Shown one piece after another: positions 36,593 through 45,612 of a stretch of 50,476 bases of DNA. Each line of letters starts with the position of its first letter. The stretch's first letter is position 1. The stretch covers positions 1 through 50,476 of the forward strand of contig JACNJH010000128.1 of the NCBI GenBank assembly GCA_014382665.1, written 5' to 3'. A model generated the notes under the pieces. It saw only the letters and a program-made list of their open reading frames with translations. It ran no database searches and was not told where the DNA came from. The position numbers and the translations under genes are program-made. This stretch comes from Candidatus Desulfatibia profunda (GTDB lineage: Bacteria > Desulfobacterota > Desulfobacteria > Desulfobacterales > UBA11574).

Positions 36593-37602
36593 GGCATTTC
36601 ATCTTCGTAGGCCTCTTGGGCCTCTAGTTCCAAAAGGTGTCCCTGTCCCATGTAACGGGGCGAGAAATGAAAAGGCGTGAATTGCTTTACGCGGGACTTG
36701 CCGGCGATATGGCCGGCCTGCCGGGCGGTAAGATGACCTCTTTTAGCGGCAATATCCCGGTCCTTTTCAAGAAAAGCAGCTTCTATAAACAAATGATCGG
36801 CATCCTTGGCAAGCCTGACGATCTTTTCCACATTCGATTGGTTGTAAGCGACATCCGCAATATACGCTACCTTCTGCCCCGGCGTAATACGGGCGATCCG
36901 TTTGGCAAGCTCACCTAAGACAAACCGTTTTTTGATGGAACTGTTTTCTCCGCACTTGACTTCGAATTCCGAATTCGGATCCTGGTTTTTGAACAGGGCC
37001 TGCTTGAATTCATTCAGCCAGGGACCGATCTTGAGCCCAAGCTCGGAAACACTGTCTTTTATAATATTAATGTGGAATCGTTCCTGGAAACTAAATCCGA
37101 GACAGGGAATGTCGTCGTGATTCAGCAATTCGGCTTCAAAAGACAGGGTGGGTTCCTTGTGCAGAATGCCGTCAAACGGCTGTTTGACAGCCTTTTTGGC
37201 CGGGAGAAATCTGTTGCGGCACAGATACTCCCTTGTGATTAAATGTTCGGGGTAAACCTCGGAGACCTTCAAAACGAATCGATGGCTGTAATGTTGGACC
37301 AGGTTCCAGGAATACCCGGACAGTTTGCCCTCGACGTTTTTCAAAAACCCTTCCGGACCGTACATGTGAATCGATTGATCGCGGCCGAGAAACAGTCGCA
37401 GCAGCCGGTCGAAACCGATAAAATGGTCCATGTGGGTATGGGTGATGAACACATGGCTGATTTTGAGGATGTCCCGCGGCGCAAGTGAATGGATGTCGCC
37501 CAGATCAAACATTGCCGCCCGTTTTTCAAAAAGAAAAGAGATAAACAGTCCAGGGTCGTCAAAGGGTCCGTTCACTAGTCTGGGGTAAAAGGACGGGCGC
37601 AT
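36583..37602 (-). CDS. Metallo-beta-lactamase-fold hydrolase, ribonuclease Z-like
   Basis: 339 aa. The zinc motif HTHMDH (about 55-60) sits in the expected place, later histidines follow (LTARQAGHIAG, FTPFHFSPRY), and the last block resembles the RNase Z/elaC arm region in order. RNase Z cleaves the 3' trailer of tRNA precursors. Insertions after the zinc motif differ from the standard enzyme, so a general phosphodiesterase role cannot be ruled out. It follows the 139-aa gene by two bases and probably shares its transcript. Confidence 0.83.
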   Translation of the reverse strand: MRPSFYPRLVNGPFDDPGLFISFLFEKRAAMFDLGDIHSLAPRDILKISHVFITHTHMDHFIGFDRLLRLFLGRDQSIHMYGPEGFLKNVEGKLSGYSWNLVQHYSHRFVLKVSEVYPEHLITREYLCRNRFLPAKKAVKQPFDGILHKEPTLSFEAELLNHDDIPCLGFSFQERFHINIIKDSVSELGLKIGPWLNEFKQALFKNQDPNSEFEVKCGENSSIKKRFVLGELAKRIARITPGQKVAYIADVAYNQSNVEKIVRLAKDADHLFIEAAFLEKDRDIAAKRGHLTARQAGHIAGKSRVKQFTPFHFSPRYMGQGHLLELEAQEAYEDEMPQK

Positions 37603-37604
37603 TG

Positions 37605-38024
37605 TTACGACAGGAATTTAGCGACTTGCTTATTTATACAGCGGTAGATTTCTTCATCTGAACCGTAAATATCAACAACAATCTTATGGTTAATCAGGGT
37701 CTCGATTACAAAAGCGGTCACATAGAGGCTGACCACATGCGGCTGAGGCACAATATTTCGAAACGGTGCGTTTTGATAATCAATATCAAAGTCCTCGGCA
37801 TGACTCAGCCTCTCGAGGCATTTTGAAATTTGTTCTTCAAGGGCATTCTTGTTGGTGGTTTCCACCAGGTTGGTTTCAATAAGCTTCATTGCAATCGCAT
37901 TGGAAAGCGGTTCAATATAATCTTTCACGCTGGTAATTGTCTTTTTGCGTGCATATTCCTTGGAAGATTCGATTTTTGATAAGATGCTTGATTCGCGTGT
38001 ACTCGGCCTAAATATTTTTGCCAT
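37605..38024 (-). CDS. Unrecognised 139-aa protein
   Basis: I do not recognise this protein. It starts MAKIFRPSTRESS and is predicted to be mostly helical with a hydrophobic, strand-rich core in the second half (VVSLYVTAFVIETLINHKIVVDIYG). No cysteines of note apart from two isolated ones and no signal peptide. It sits directly upstream of the RNase Z-like gene (two bases apart), so the two are probably co-translated. Separate from recJ by 212 bp. Confidence 0.7.
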   Translation of the reverse strand: MAKIFRPSTRESSILSKIESSKEYARKKTITSVKDYIEPLSNAIAMKLIETNLVETTNKNALEEQISKCLERLSHAEDFDIDYQNAPFRNIVPQPHVVSLYVTAFVIETLINHKIVVDIYGSDEEIYRCINKQVAKFLS

Positions 38025-38236
38025 ATAAAGTCACCATTTTACCTTTGAAAATGGATTGAGTTTTTTTGGAATAATAATGTCAGCCATAATGGATTGCAAG
38101 AAAAATATTCATATTGGCCAGCAAAAACTGATCCTAACTCCATTACTCCGGCATTCCAAAAAGCCCAAAAGGATGTCTCAACATTCCGAAACCCTGTAGA
38201 AGGCGATGAAAACCAAATACTTTGGATAAGGATTTT
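38025..38236. other. Short noncoding gap upstream of the 37605 gene, after recJ
   Basis: 212 bp between two genes on the same strand; it must contain the recJ end and possibly a promoter for the 139-aa gene. I see no strong hairpin, repeat or reading frame in it. Confidence 0.4.
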
Positions 38237-39967
38237 CTAATTGATGTTCGGTGAAGTATCATCGATGACAATCTGGGCGGTTTTTCTGTCGTTCCAGCGG
38301 TTCCAGCGCAGCCGGAAAACGATCCTGTCCAATATTTCCGGCAACGGAGCTTTATTGCGAATATTGTAATGGATGGCCTTGAAAATGTTGTTCCGAGTGC
38401 CGGAAACCCGCTTTAAAAGCATCCGTCTGTGATAGTTGCCAACGATTGCTGAAGATGTAACCTTTATGTTCCTGGCCAGAAAGATCGGCTCATGGTTGCC
38501 GGTGCCGAAGGGCTTTAGGGATTCAAGTTCGTCGATGAGCGTATTTGAAATTTCATCGAAATCGAGCTCATAATCGATCGACCTGTTAAGGATAAAATCA
38601 TCGGGATTTGTCATCCGGATAACGGCGCTTTCGAAGTTTTTTTGAAAACGAGCTATTTTTTCAATATGTATTTTCAAGCCCGCCGCCATGGAATGGCCGC
38701 CAAAGCTTTCAAGGTCGTGCGCACAGGCCTGAAGTCCTTTGTAAATATCGAATCCCGGTATGCTGCGGGCCGAACCCCTGGCGATGTCGCCGGAGGTTGA
38801 AAGCAGTATAACCGGCCGAAAATATTCATTTACAATTCTGGCGGCAACGATTCCAAGGACGCCTTCATGCCAATCGTTACCTGAAAGAATCAGGGTTTTT
38901 TTTTGGAGAAGGTGAGGGTTGCTTTTTAGATAGGTGCGGATTTGATCAAAAATGGTTTTTTCGAGGCTGCGTCTTTTTTCATTCAAGTCGCTTAGAACCT
39001 GTGCAATCTTGCTTGCCGTCGCAAAATTTTTCGTTGTTAACAGGTCAACGCCCATTGAAGCGTGGTCCAACCGGCCGGCGGCATTTAATCTGGGTATCAG
39101 ACGGAAAACCATGTCTTCGGCATCTACAGCATGTCTTTGAATTCCGCTGACGTTCAACAGTGCTTTGATGCCAAGGCGGTCACCGGTGTTGATGATATCG
39201 AGCCCGTTTTTTGAAAGTATCCGATTTTCATCAACAAGGGGAACCATGTCGGCCAGCGTACCTAAGGCGACAAGGTCGCAGACTTTTTTCAAATTGGGTT
39301 GCGGACGGTTCTGCCAGAAGTTTATGTCACGAAGTTGCTTTCTGAGACAGAGCAGCATGTAAAAGGCTACGCCGACACCGGCAAGATCATTAAAACCGGA
39401 TGTGCACTCGGAACGTTTCGGATTAACGACCGCAACAGCTTGGGGCAAGTTTCCCGGCGGTATATGATGGTCGGTTATGATGACATCAATTCCTGCGGCC
39501 TGAGCCGCTTTGACGGCATCGTGACTGCCTGAACCGCAGTCAACCGTAATGATGAGGGTTATTCCGCGGGGCCGGGCGAATTCTGATATGTGGTTAACTT
39601 GCAGACCGTAACCTTCTTTAGCCCGATGGGGGATATAGTACGAAACCTTTGTGCCGATGTAACGAAAAAACTCCAAGAGAATTGCCGTTGCCGTGACCCC
39701 GTCAACATCATAATCCCCAAAGATCAAAATATGTTCATGACGAATGACGGCATCGACAATGCGGCGCACGGCAGCATCCATGTCTTTGATGTCAGCTGGC
39801 GGTCGCAGGTGGTTCAAGGCGGCGTTCAGGAACACCAAAGCCTTTTTTGCAGAAGTGATCTTGCGATTAACCAGAGCGGCCGCGGTGGCCCGGTGACAGT
39901 TCAGGGTCTTGCAGAGGGTTTCAATGGACTGCGGATCAGGTTGAAGGATTTGCCAGCGCTTTTTCAT
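38237..39967 (-). CDS. recJ: Single-stranded-DNA-specific 5'-3' exonuclease RecJ
   Basis: Exonuclease of mismatch repair, base excision repair and RecF recombination. DHH-family motifs in order: FGDYDVDGVTATAIL (about 80-94), VDCGSGSHD, IITDHHIPPG, and the DHHA1 motif GGHSMAAGLKI near residue 420. The C-terminal OB domain (from about 460) is present. 576 aa, full length. Divergent from the DUF4911-miaB cluster with 190 bp between starts. Confidence 0.95.
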   Translation of the reverse strand: MKKRWQILQPDPQSIETLCKTLNCHRATAAALVNRKITSAKKALVFLNAALNHLRPPADIKDMDAAVRRIVDAVIRHEHILIFGDYDVDGVTATAILLEFFRYIGTKVSYYIPHRAKEGYGLQVNHISEFARPRGITLIITVDCGSGSHDAVKAAQAAGIDVIITDHHIPPGNLPQAVAVVNPKRSECTSGFNDLAGVGVAFYMLLCLRKQLRDINFWQNRPQPNLKKVCDLVALGTLADMVPLVDENRILSKNGLDIINTGDRLGIKALLNVSGIQRHAVDAEDMVFRLIPRLNAAGRLDHASMGVDLLTTKNFATASKIAQVLSDLNEKRRSLEKTIFDQIRTYLKSNPHLLQKKTLILSGNDWHEGVLGIVAARIVNEYFRPVILLSTSGDIARGSARSIPGFDIYKGLQACAHDLESFGGHSMAAGLKIHIEKIARFQKNFESAVIRMTNPDDFILNRSIDYELDFDEISNTLIDELESLKPFGTGNHEPIFLARNIKVTSSAIVGNYHRRMLLKRVSGTRNNIFKAIHYNIRNKAPLPEILDRIVFRLRWNRWNDRKTAQIVIDDTSPNIN

Positions 39968-40158
39968 GAAAGGGTCATTCCCGCATTAAACTCGTTAGAA
40001 GTTCAAACATACCCCATAATCGAAATTTGAACAATATCTTAATTACACCGCTTGCCAAGCGTCCGGACTTTTCTATTGAAATGGGTTGCAATATGATGAT
40101 ACCTATTATTTTGAAACCTAAGACGTGACGAATTCGACTTTTTACGAATTCATCGAAC

Positions 40159-40440
40159 TTGATGGCAGCGGCATTGGAAACAATAAAAAAATATCTGCGT
40201 GTTGACCGGAGTGAAATCTCCTTTCTTAAGTTTATTTTTGAGGCTTATGACGGCCTGGCCGTGTTATCAACGGTCGATCCGGAGTCCACTATCGTGATGT
40301 TTCAGATTGCTCCCGGATGTGAGGCGGATGTAGACATGATTTTGCAGGATCTTAAAAAGAAAATCATGATTGAGCAGGTCGCTGCTCAATCAGTACCATC
40401 TTTTAGATCTTGGCACCAGCGGGCTCCAAGAATGCACTGA
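40159..40440 (+). CDS. DUF4911-type protein upstream of miaB
   Basis: 93 aa with the block YLRVDRSEISFLKFIFEAYD at 12-31 and later FQIAPGCEADVDMIL, the pattern of the DUF4911 family. Such genes commonly sit directly before miaB in deltaproteobacteria, so a role with MiaB or RNA modification is possible, but the function is unknown. The 43-bp gap to miaB supports one transcript. Confidence 0.75.
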   Translation: MMAAALETIKKYLRVDRSEISFLKFIFEAYDGLAVLSTVDPESTIVMFQIAPGCEADVDMILQDLKKKIMIEQVAAQSVPSFRSWHQRAPRMH

Positions 40441-40482
40441 GAACTTGTATTTCGGTGTATAAGAGTCTGAAAATAAAAGGAA

Positions 40483-41904
40483 ATGAATACAAAATACGTA
40501 TACATTAACACCATCGGATGTCAGATGAATGTCTATGACTCCGACCGGATTGCAATGGTCCTGAAGCCGCTGGGATACAAGCCGAGCTCTTTTTTAAAAA
40601 TGGCGGACCTTGTTATTGTGAATACCTGTGCAATCCGGGAAAAGGCCGAACAGAAAGTCTTCAGCTTCTTGGGGCGTCTGGCCGATATGAAAAGGAAAAA
40701 ACCTGATCTTATTATCGGGGTCGGCGGATGTGTGGCCCAGCAGGAAGGTGCCAGGATCATGGATCGCATGGCGCATGTCGATCTTGTATTCGGAACAAGT
40801 GCCATCAGCCGCCTGCCTGGTTTAATCGAAAAGATCGAGTCGGAAAGATGCCAGGTTGCCGATATTGAGATGACCCCGGGGATCGACGAATTCGGTTTTG
40901 TTGCAGATGAGCGCCGCAATGAAAAAATTACGCGTTTCGTGACCGTCATGCAGGGGTGTGACAATTTTTGTTCTTACTGCGTGGTTCCTTATGTGCGCGG
41001 TCCGGAAACAAGCAGGCCTCCCGGTAATATTATTAATGAAATCAAGTTCTTGGTTGAAAACGGTGTGCGCGAAGTTACCCTTTTGGGGCAAAATGTAAAC
41101 AGCTACGGCCAAAAGGAAGGTCTTTGTTCATTTCCCGAACTGCTGGCACTTGTAAACGACATCGACGGGCTTTTGAGGATCAGGTTTACGACGTCGCATC
41201 CCAAAGACCTTTCGGAAGATCTTATGTTTGCTTTCAAAGATCTTGAAAAATTATGCGGGCATATCCATCTGCCGGTACAATCAGGCTCAAACAGAATTCT
41301 GAATTTAATGAATCGGAAATATACTCGGGAGCTGTACCTTGAAAAAGTAAAAATGCTGCGTAACTTATGCCCTGACATTGCGATTACGTCCGATATTATC
41401 GTCGGGTTTCCAGGAGAGACAGTCCCTGATTTTGAAAAGACCCTGGAATTGATCAAAGCAGTGGAGTTCGACGGTTTGTTTGCGTTTAAGTATTCTGATC
41501 GCCCCAAGGCCGCGGCAGCGCGTTTGCCCGGCAAGATCTCGGAGCAGGAAAAAAAAGAAAGATTGCAAAAGGTGCTCGATCAGCAGGATCATTATACGAC
41601 CTTAAAGAATGAGGCCCTGGTCGGATCCATTCAAGATATCCTTGTTGAAGGCTACAGCAAGCGGCATAGAGTGATTGATCGGCACAGCAGACAGCAGGAC
41701 GTTCAATGGACCGGCCGGACATCGTCTAATAAAATTGTAAACTTCATCCAGGGTGATGGCGTGATGTTCAAAGATGAAATTGTTGCCGGAAAAATGGTTC
41801 GTATCAGGATTGTGAAAGCATTTTCCCATTCACTCTGGGGCCAACCGGTCAAGGCAGAACCCATCCCCTTCGGTTTGATAGGAGAGAAAAGTAATGTTGC
41901 ATGA
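40483..41904 (+). CDS. miaB: tRNA-2-methylthio-N6-dimethylallyladenosine synthase
   Basis: Radical SAM methylthiotransferase that turns i6A37 into ms2i6A37 in tRNAs reading UNN codons. The N-terminal UPF0004 domain has TIGCQMNVYDS and NTCAIREKA; the radical SAM core has GCDNFCSYCVVPYVRG (CxxxCxxC) at about 160-175; a TRAM domain ends the protein. 473 aa. The stop overlaps the start of the next gene by 11 bases. Confidence 0.96.
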   Translation: MNTKYVYINTIGCQMNVYDSDRIAMVLKPLGYKPSSFLKMADLVIVNTCAIREKAEQKVFSFLGRLADMKRKKPDLIIGVGGCVAQQEGARIMDRMAHVDLVFGTSAISRLPGLIEKIESERCQVADIEMTPGIDEFGFVADERRNEKITRFVTVMQGCDNFCSYCVVPYVRGPETSRPPGNIINEIKFLVENGVREVTLLGQNVNSYGQKEGLCSFPELLALVNDIDGLLRIRFTTSHPKDLSEDLMFAFKDLEKLCGHIHLPVQSGSNRILNLMNRKYTRELYLEKVKMLRNLCPDIAITSDIIVGFPGETVPDFEKTLELIKAVEFDGLFAFKYSDRPKAAAARLPGKISEQEKKERLQKVLDQQDHYTTLKNEALVGSIQDILVEGYSKRHRVIDRHSRQQDVQWTGRTSSNKIVNFIQGDGVMFKDEIVAGKMVRIRIVKAFSHSLWGQPVKAEPIPFGLIGEKSNVA

Positions 41905-42391
41905 AGTAAACATAGCGGGTATGACCATGGATCCGACATCAAACACACCGGTTATCATCTTGAAGTTGGTGAAAGGTGACCAGGCGATACCCATATGGAT
42001 CGGATTGCTCGAGGCCACCTCCATCGCTTCGGCACTCAGGGACATTAAGTTCGATCGGCCCATGACCCATGACCTTTTCAAAAATTTCATCGAGACCTTG
42101 AATATCGACGTCTCGAAGGTCGAGGTATGTGATTTAAAGGAAAATACTTTTTACGCTAAAATATATTTCATCTCCAAGGAAAAAAGCTTCATTATGGATG
42201 CCCGGCCCAGCGACGCGATCGCCATTGCAATCCGGTTTCGAGCTCCAATTTACGTGGATGATAAGGTCATCGAAAAATCTCAAACGGTTGGCGCTGCTCA
42301 TGAGATCTTAGACGAAACTGAAGAAGGCAAAAAGTGGGCTGAATATCTTGAAAGTCTTAATCCTGAAGATTTCGGCAAATACAAGGTCTAA
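41894..42391 (+). CDS. Bifunctional nuclease (BFN/DUF151) family protein
   Basis: 165 aa matching the BFN domain family: LHEVNIAGMTMDPTSNTPV at the start, WIGLLEATSIA, then DARPSDAIAIAIRFRAPIYV. A member from plants has DNase/RNase activity; bacterial homologues are common but little studied. Acidic C-terminal tail resembles a linker. GGAGAG before the ATG serves as ribosome binding site, and the ATG lies inside the end of miaB. Confidence 0.88.
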   Translation: MLHEVNIAGMTMDPTSNTPVIILKLVKGDQAIPIWIGLLEATSIASALRDIKFDRPMTHDLFKNFIETLNIDVSKVEVCDLKENTFYAKIYFISKEKSFIMDARPSDAIAIAIRFRAPIYVDDKVIEKSQTVGAAHEILDETEEGKKWAEYLESLNPEDFGKYKV

Positions 42392-42395
42392 ACAT

Positions 42396-43031
42396 ATGAT
42401 TGATCTTCATACGCATTCAATTTTCAGTGACGGGGTTCTGATTCCATCCGAGTTGGCAAGGCGTGCCGAGTTTGCCGGGCTAAGAGGCCTCGGGATAACC
42501 GACCATGGCGATTTGTCCAATATCGATTTCATTATTCCCAGAATCGTCGCCATCGCCCAGGAGTTGAACAGGGTTATGAATATTACGGTTATTGCGGGCA
42601 TAGAAATCACCCATGTTCCCCCGGCTCTGATCGCAAGAACCGTCCAAAAGGCTCGCGGCTTAGGCGCAAAGATCATTGTGGTTCACGGGGAGACATTGGC
42701 CGAACCGGTTGCTCCCGGCACCAATCGTACGGCTCTGGAGGCAGATATCGACGTGCTGGCCCATCCCGGGCTGATTACCGAGGAGGAGGTTTACAAGGCC
42801 AAAGAAAAGGGGATTTTGCTGGAGATCTCGGCCCGCAAAGGGCACTGCCTGGCCAATGGGCATGTTGCCCGGCTGGCACAAAAAGTCGGCGCCAAACTTG
42901 TCATCAACACCGATGCCCATGAACCCGGCGATCTGATTGATCAAAACAAGGCAAAAAAGATTGTTTGCGGCGCCGGCCTTAGCGAGCGAGACTTTGAACA
43001 GATGCAGAAAAATGCATCCGTCTTCCTTTAA
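42396..43031 (+). CDS. PHP-domain phosphoesterase
   Basis: 211 aa from the ATG at 42396, which opens MIDLHTHSIFSDG, the metal-binding start of PHP proteins. GITDHGDLSNIDF, IAGIEITH, VVHGETL, DVLAHPG and NTDAHEPGD supply the remaining ligands. Relatives include histidinol phosphatase (HisK type) and 3',5'-nucleoside bisphosphate phosphatases; the substrate is not visible. An upstream in-frame ATG at 42348 lies inside the BFN gene and is unlikely. Convergent with the aminopeptidase, overlapping it by four bases. Confidence 0.88.
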   Translation: MIDLHTHSIFSDGVLIPSELARRAEFAGLRGLGITDHGDLSNIDFIIPRIVAIAQELNRVMNITVIAGIEITHVPPALIARTVQKARGLGAKIIVVHGETLAEPVAPGTNRTALEADIDVLAHPGLITEEEVYKAKEKGILLEISARKGHCLANGHVARLAQKVGAKLVINTDAHEPGDLIDQNKAKKIVCGAGLSERDFEQMQKNASVFL

Positions 43032-44230
43032 TATGTAAATTTGCCGTTTTCGTAAATGGTGACCTTCCGGCCGGATCTAAGATGGGCAACAACCCTTTTC
43101 TTTTCGGTATTCACAAGGTCCCAGTGCAGGGCGGAATCGTTAAAGCCCAATTTTTTCTTTGATTTTTTTGTCAACTCTTTGGGATTGTCGTCATAGGTGT
43201 CCGCATAGGAAGCGCCCAGGGCCACATGGCAATTGCCGTATTTCCCGCCGTAGTTTTCATCAAAAAGCGTGTTTGCCATAAAGGTGTTGATTCTTGAGAA
43301 TCTTTTGTCCGTGAGTGAAAATTCGCCAAGCTTATTGGCCCCCTTATCCATTGCAAGCTGCTTTTTGACAAAATCCTCTCCCTGTTGAGCCTCGACCTTG
43401 ACCACGGCGCCTTTTTGGAATTCAAGCCTCACACCTTCTACATAATTTCCGCTGCGGAATGAGGGTTGGTTTGCAAAGTACTTTCCTTTGGTTCCTCTCC
43501 AGTCCGGTGACATAAATACTTCAAAACTCGGGATGTTATGTCCGGAGATGCCGATCCATTTTCTTTTTTCTCCGGGAGTGATTTCAAGATCGATATTTTC
43601 GGATTCAATATGAAAGCAATTGACGCTCATACTGTTCAGCCATTTTTTTATGGATTGCACGTTTCTGTAAATCGTTTGCCAGTGGGATACCGGTGCGGTT
43701 CTGTTCAGAAAGCAGGCTTTGATGATCTGATCGGTGTAGTCCTTTAGGGAGAGTCCGGCGTGCCGGGCCTGTTCTTTGGTGGGGAAAATGCAGAGGGTCC
43801 AGCCGAAAGCACCTTCTTCATCGCGTTTGTCGAGAATATCCCGCAAATATTTTCGAGCCACGGCCACTTTGCCGATCCTTTTAGGATCTATGCCGCCAAG
43901 ATGAGTTAAAGCTTCCGGTGAGTGCAAAAAAATGCTGCCGTTAAGACGCGAATAAAGGACTTCATCTCCAGGGGGCTGAAAGACGAGCTGTTGGTTATTG
44001 GAGAGCTGATAAAAATCAAGCTCCATCGTCGTGGTAAGATTCAGGCGCTGAACCGGATTCAACCCCATATCCAACAGTTTGGCGTATACGATTTCGGCCA
44101 GCCGCAGGGCCGGTTTGTCAGACCGAATCAGCACGATATCGTTTTTCTTAAAGCGCTGGGTTCGGGCGGTTTTCAGACCCCATAAGAGCACATCGGCATA
44201 TCGGTCCAATTGGGTTTCGGTGAACATCAT
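43028..44230 (-). CDS. Peptidase family M29 aminopeptidase
   Basis: Metal-dependent aminopeptidase like AmpS and thermophilic aminopeptidase T. The ligand blocks occur in the expected order in the C-terminal half: PSFEVFMSPD with the first Glu, KLGEFSL with the second, FDENYGGKYGNCHVALG with His and Tyr, and LHWDLV (HxD) near the end. 400 aa, typical length. The start codon ATG at 44230 is one of two consecutive Met codons. Downstream of the 83-aa gene on the same strand. Confidence 0.93.
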   Translation of the reverse strand: MMFTETQLDRYADVLLWGLKTARTQRFKKNDIVLIRSDKPALRLAEIVYAKLLDMGLNPVQRLNLTTTMELDFYQLSNNQQLVFQPPGDEVLYSRLNGSIFLHSPEALTHLGGIDPKRIGKVAVARKYLRDILDKRDEEGAFGWTLCIFPTKEQARHAGLSLKDYTDQIIKACFLNRTAPVSHWQTIYRNVQSIKKWLNSMSVNCFHIESENIDLEITPGEKRKWIGISGHNIPSFEVFMSPDWRGTKGKYFANQPSFRSGNYVEGVRLEFQKGAVVKVEAQQGEDFVKKQLAMDKGANKLGEFSLTDKRFSRINTFMANTLFDENYGGKYGNCHVALGASYADTYDDNPKELTKKSKKKLGFNDSALHWDLVNTEKKRVVAHLRSGRKVTIYENGKFTY

Positions 44231-44251
44231 TTTTCCTTATCTTGAGCTGCT

Positions 44252-44503
44252 CTAAAGATGATCTTTCAGAAATAGTGTGTGATATTCGCTTTCCGTCAAA
44301 TGATTTTTTAAAAGACGTGTCAGCAGGCTGAAGATCTCGTCAAGTTCAGCGTCGGTCAGCCTTTGGATCAATGTTTTCATCAGTTCGTCATCGCAAAACT
44401 TTTGCAGGTAATAGACGATCGTATGTTCATCGGTTTTTCGATCAAGACCGAATCCTACCAGCCCTTCATAGGTTTCTACATGCTTGTGAGAGTGTTTTGC
44501 CAT
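44252..44503 (-). CDS. Small cytoplasmic protein upstream of the M29 aminopeptidase
   Basis: 83 aa, starting MAKHSHKHVETYEGLVGFGLDR. It is soluble, mostly helical, and charged, with a repeated LTDAELDEIFSLLTRLLK helix. Similar small proteins annotated only as cytoplasmic protein are, from memory, common in sulfate reducers. A possible GGGAGAAAAA ribosome binding site precedes the ATG. The aminopeptidase follows after 21 bp, so the two form a small operon. Function unknown. Confidence 0.75.
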   Translation of the reverse strand: MAKHSHKHVETYEGLVGFGLDRKTDEHTIVYYLQKFCDDELMKTLIQRLTDAELDEIFSLLTRLLKNHLTESEYHTLFLKDHL

Positions 44504-44591
44504 TTTTTCTCCCGAAAAAAGTTGACATTATGCGTTGTTCATTAAAAAGAAAACATAATGGAAAAATGCATCGGCGTCAACGGACACTTTT

Positions 44592-44718
44592 ATGGCAGTT
44601 CCCATAAATATGTTCCGATTGCGAGTTTTTGCCGATCTAAACAAAAATTATCCGGCGGCGGAAACGGAACGTTATTTTGACAACCACTATAATAAACATG
44701 CTATCACCTTTTGGCAGA
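44592..44718 (+). pseudogene. Probable N-terminal part of the alpha/beta hydrolase, out of frame
   Basis: Reading from the ATG at 44592 gives MAVPINMFRLRVFADLN..., a sensible 42-residue N-terminus ending ...ITFWQ, in a frame one base off the hydrolase. Dropping one A from CAGAATGACC (44714-44723) joins it directly to MTTRDNYFLRYGIW. I take it as the displaced start of the same gene, by mutation or sequencing error; the alternative is that the hydrolase simply starts at 44719 and this is a chance frame. Confidence 0.4.
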
Positions 44719-45612
44719 ATGACCACCCGCGACAATTATTTCCTGCGGTATGGCATCTGGCGCTGCGATCAAATCAAAAGACGCGGAACCGTGATACTGC
44801 TCGGCGGCCGCACGGAATTTATGGAAAAATATGCTGAAACGATCGGCGCATTAAAGCACAGAGGATTTGATGTTTACAGTTTTGACTGGCGCGGCCAGGG
44901 TCTTTCATCACGGGAGTTGCCAAACCGGCATAAAGGCTTTGTCAAAACCTATGGGCGCTATGTTGATGATTTGGCCATGTTTGTCGAAAACATCGTTAAA
45001 CCGGAAGCCGTATCCCCATTCATTATCCTGGCGCATTCCATGGGCGGCCACATTGCCCTTCGTTATCTTCATGATTATCCCGGGGTGATCGAGCGGGCGA
45101 TCCTGGTATCGCCGATGATCGACATTTTGACATCATCCTTTCCAAGGTGGCTGGTCAGGTTGATCACCCGCCTTGCCGCTAAAGCCGGGCAGAACCATGC
45201 GTATGTCATCGGGTCCGGCAACTATTCTGCTGAGGATGAAATATTCGAAGGCAACCGGCTTACAATCGATCCCCGGCGTTTTCTGGATGCGAAAAGGGCC
45301 ATTGCAAAAAACCCGGATCTTGCGCTGGGCGGTGTTACCTACGGCTGGCTTGCGGCGACGTTCGCATCGATAGATATCCTCAAATCGCCCGGATTCGGAG
45401 AAAATATCGCCGTTCCGATTCTGATGATTGGCGCCGGAGCGGACGAGATCGTTTCCGTCAAGGCTCAAAAAACTATCTGTTCACACCTGCAACAGTGCCG
45501 TTTGACCGTTATTCCCCGAGTGCGTCACGAAATTCTCAAAGAAACGGATGCCGTCCAATCCGTCTTCTGGGACGAATTCGACAGATTTACCGCCGTTGAT
45601 ACAGCCCGATGA
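44677..45612 (+). CDS. Alpha/beta hydrolase, lysophospholipase (PldB) type
   Basis: Serine hydrolase of the alpha/beta fold. LLGGRTEFMEKYAE and DWRGQGLSS lead to the nucleophile elbow HSMGGH; the acid (GADEIVS) and the histidine (VRHEIL) follow near the C-terminus. The sequence matches monoacylglycerol lipase/lysophospholipase relatives. Possible starts in frame are TTG 44677, ATG 44698 and ATG 44719; a longer N-terminus exists in another frame. The 3' end overlaps the convergent PEBP gene by 26 bases. Substrate unknown. Confidence 0.85.
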   Translation: MTTTIINMLSPFGRMTTRDNYFLRYGIWRCDQIKRRGTVILLGGRTEFMEKYAETIGALKHRGFDVYSFDWRGQGLSSRELPNRHKGFVKTYGRYVDDLAMFVENIVKPEAVSPFIILAHSMGGHIALRYLHDYPGVIERAILVSPMIDILTSSFPRWLVRLITRLAAKAGQNHAYVIGSGNYSAEDEIFEGNRLTIDPRRFLDAKRAIAKNPDLALGGVTYGWLAATFASIDILKSPGFGENIAVPILMIGAGADEIVSVKAQKTICSHLQQCRLTVIPRVRHEILKETDAVQSVFWDEFDRFTAVDTAR

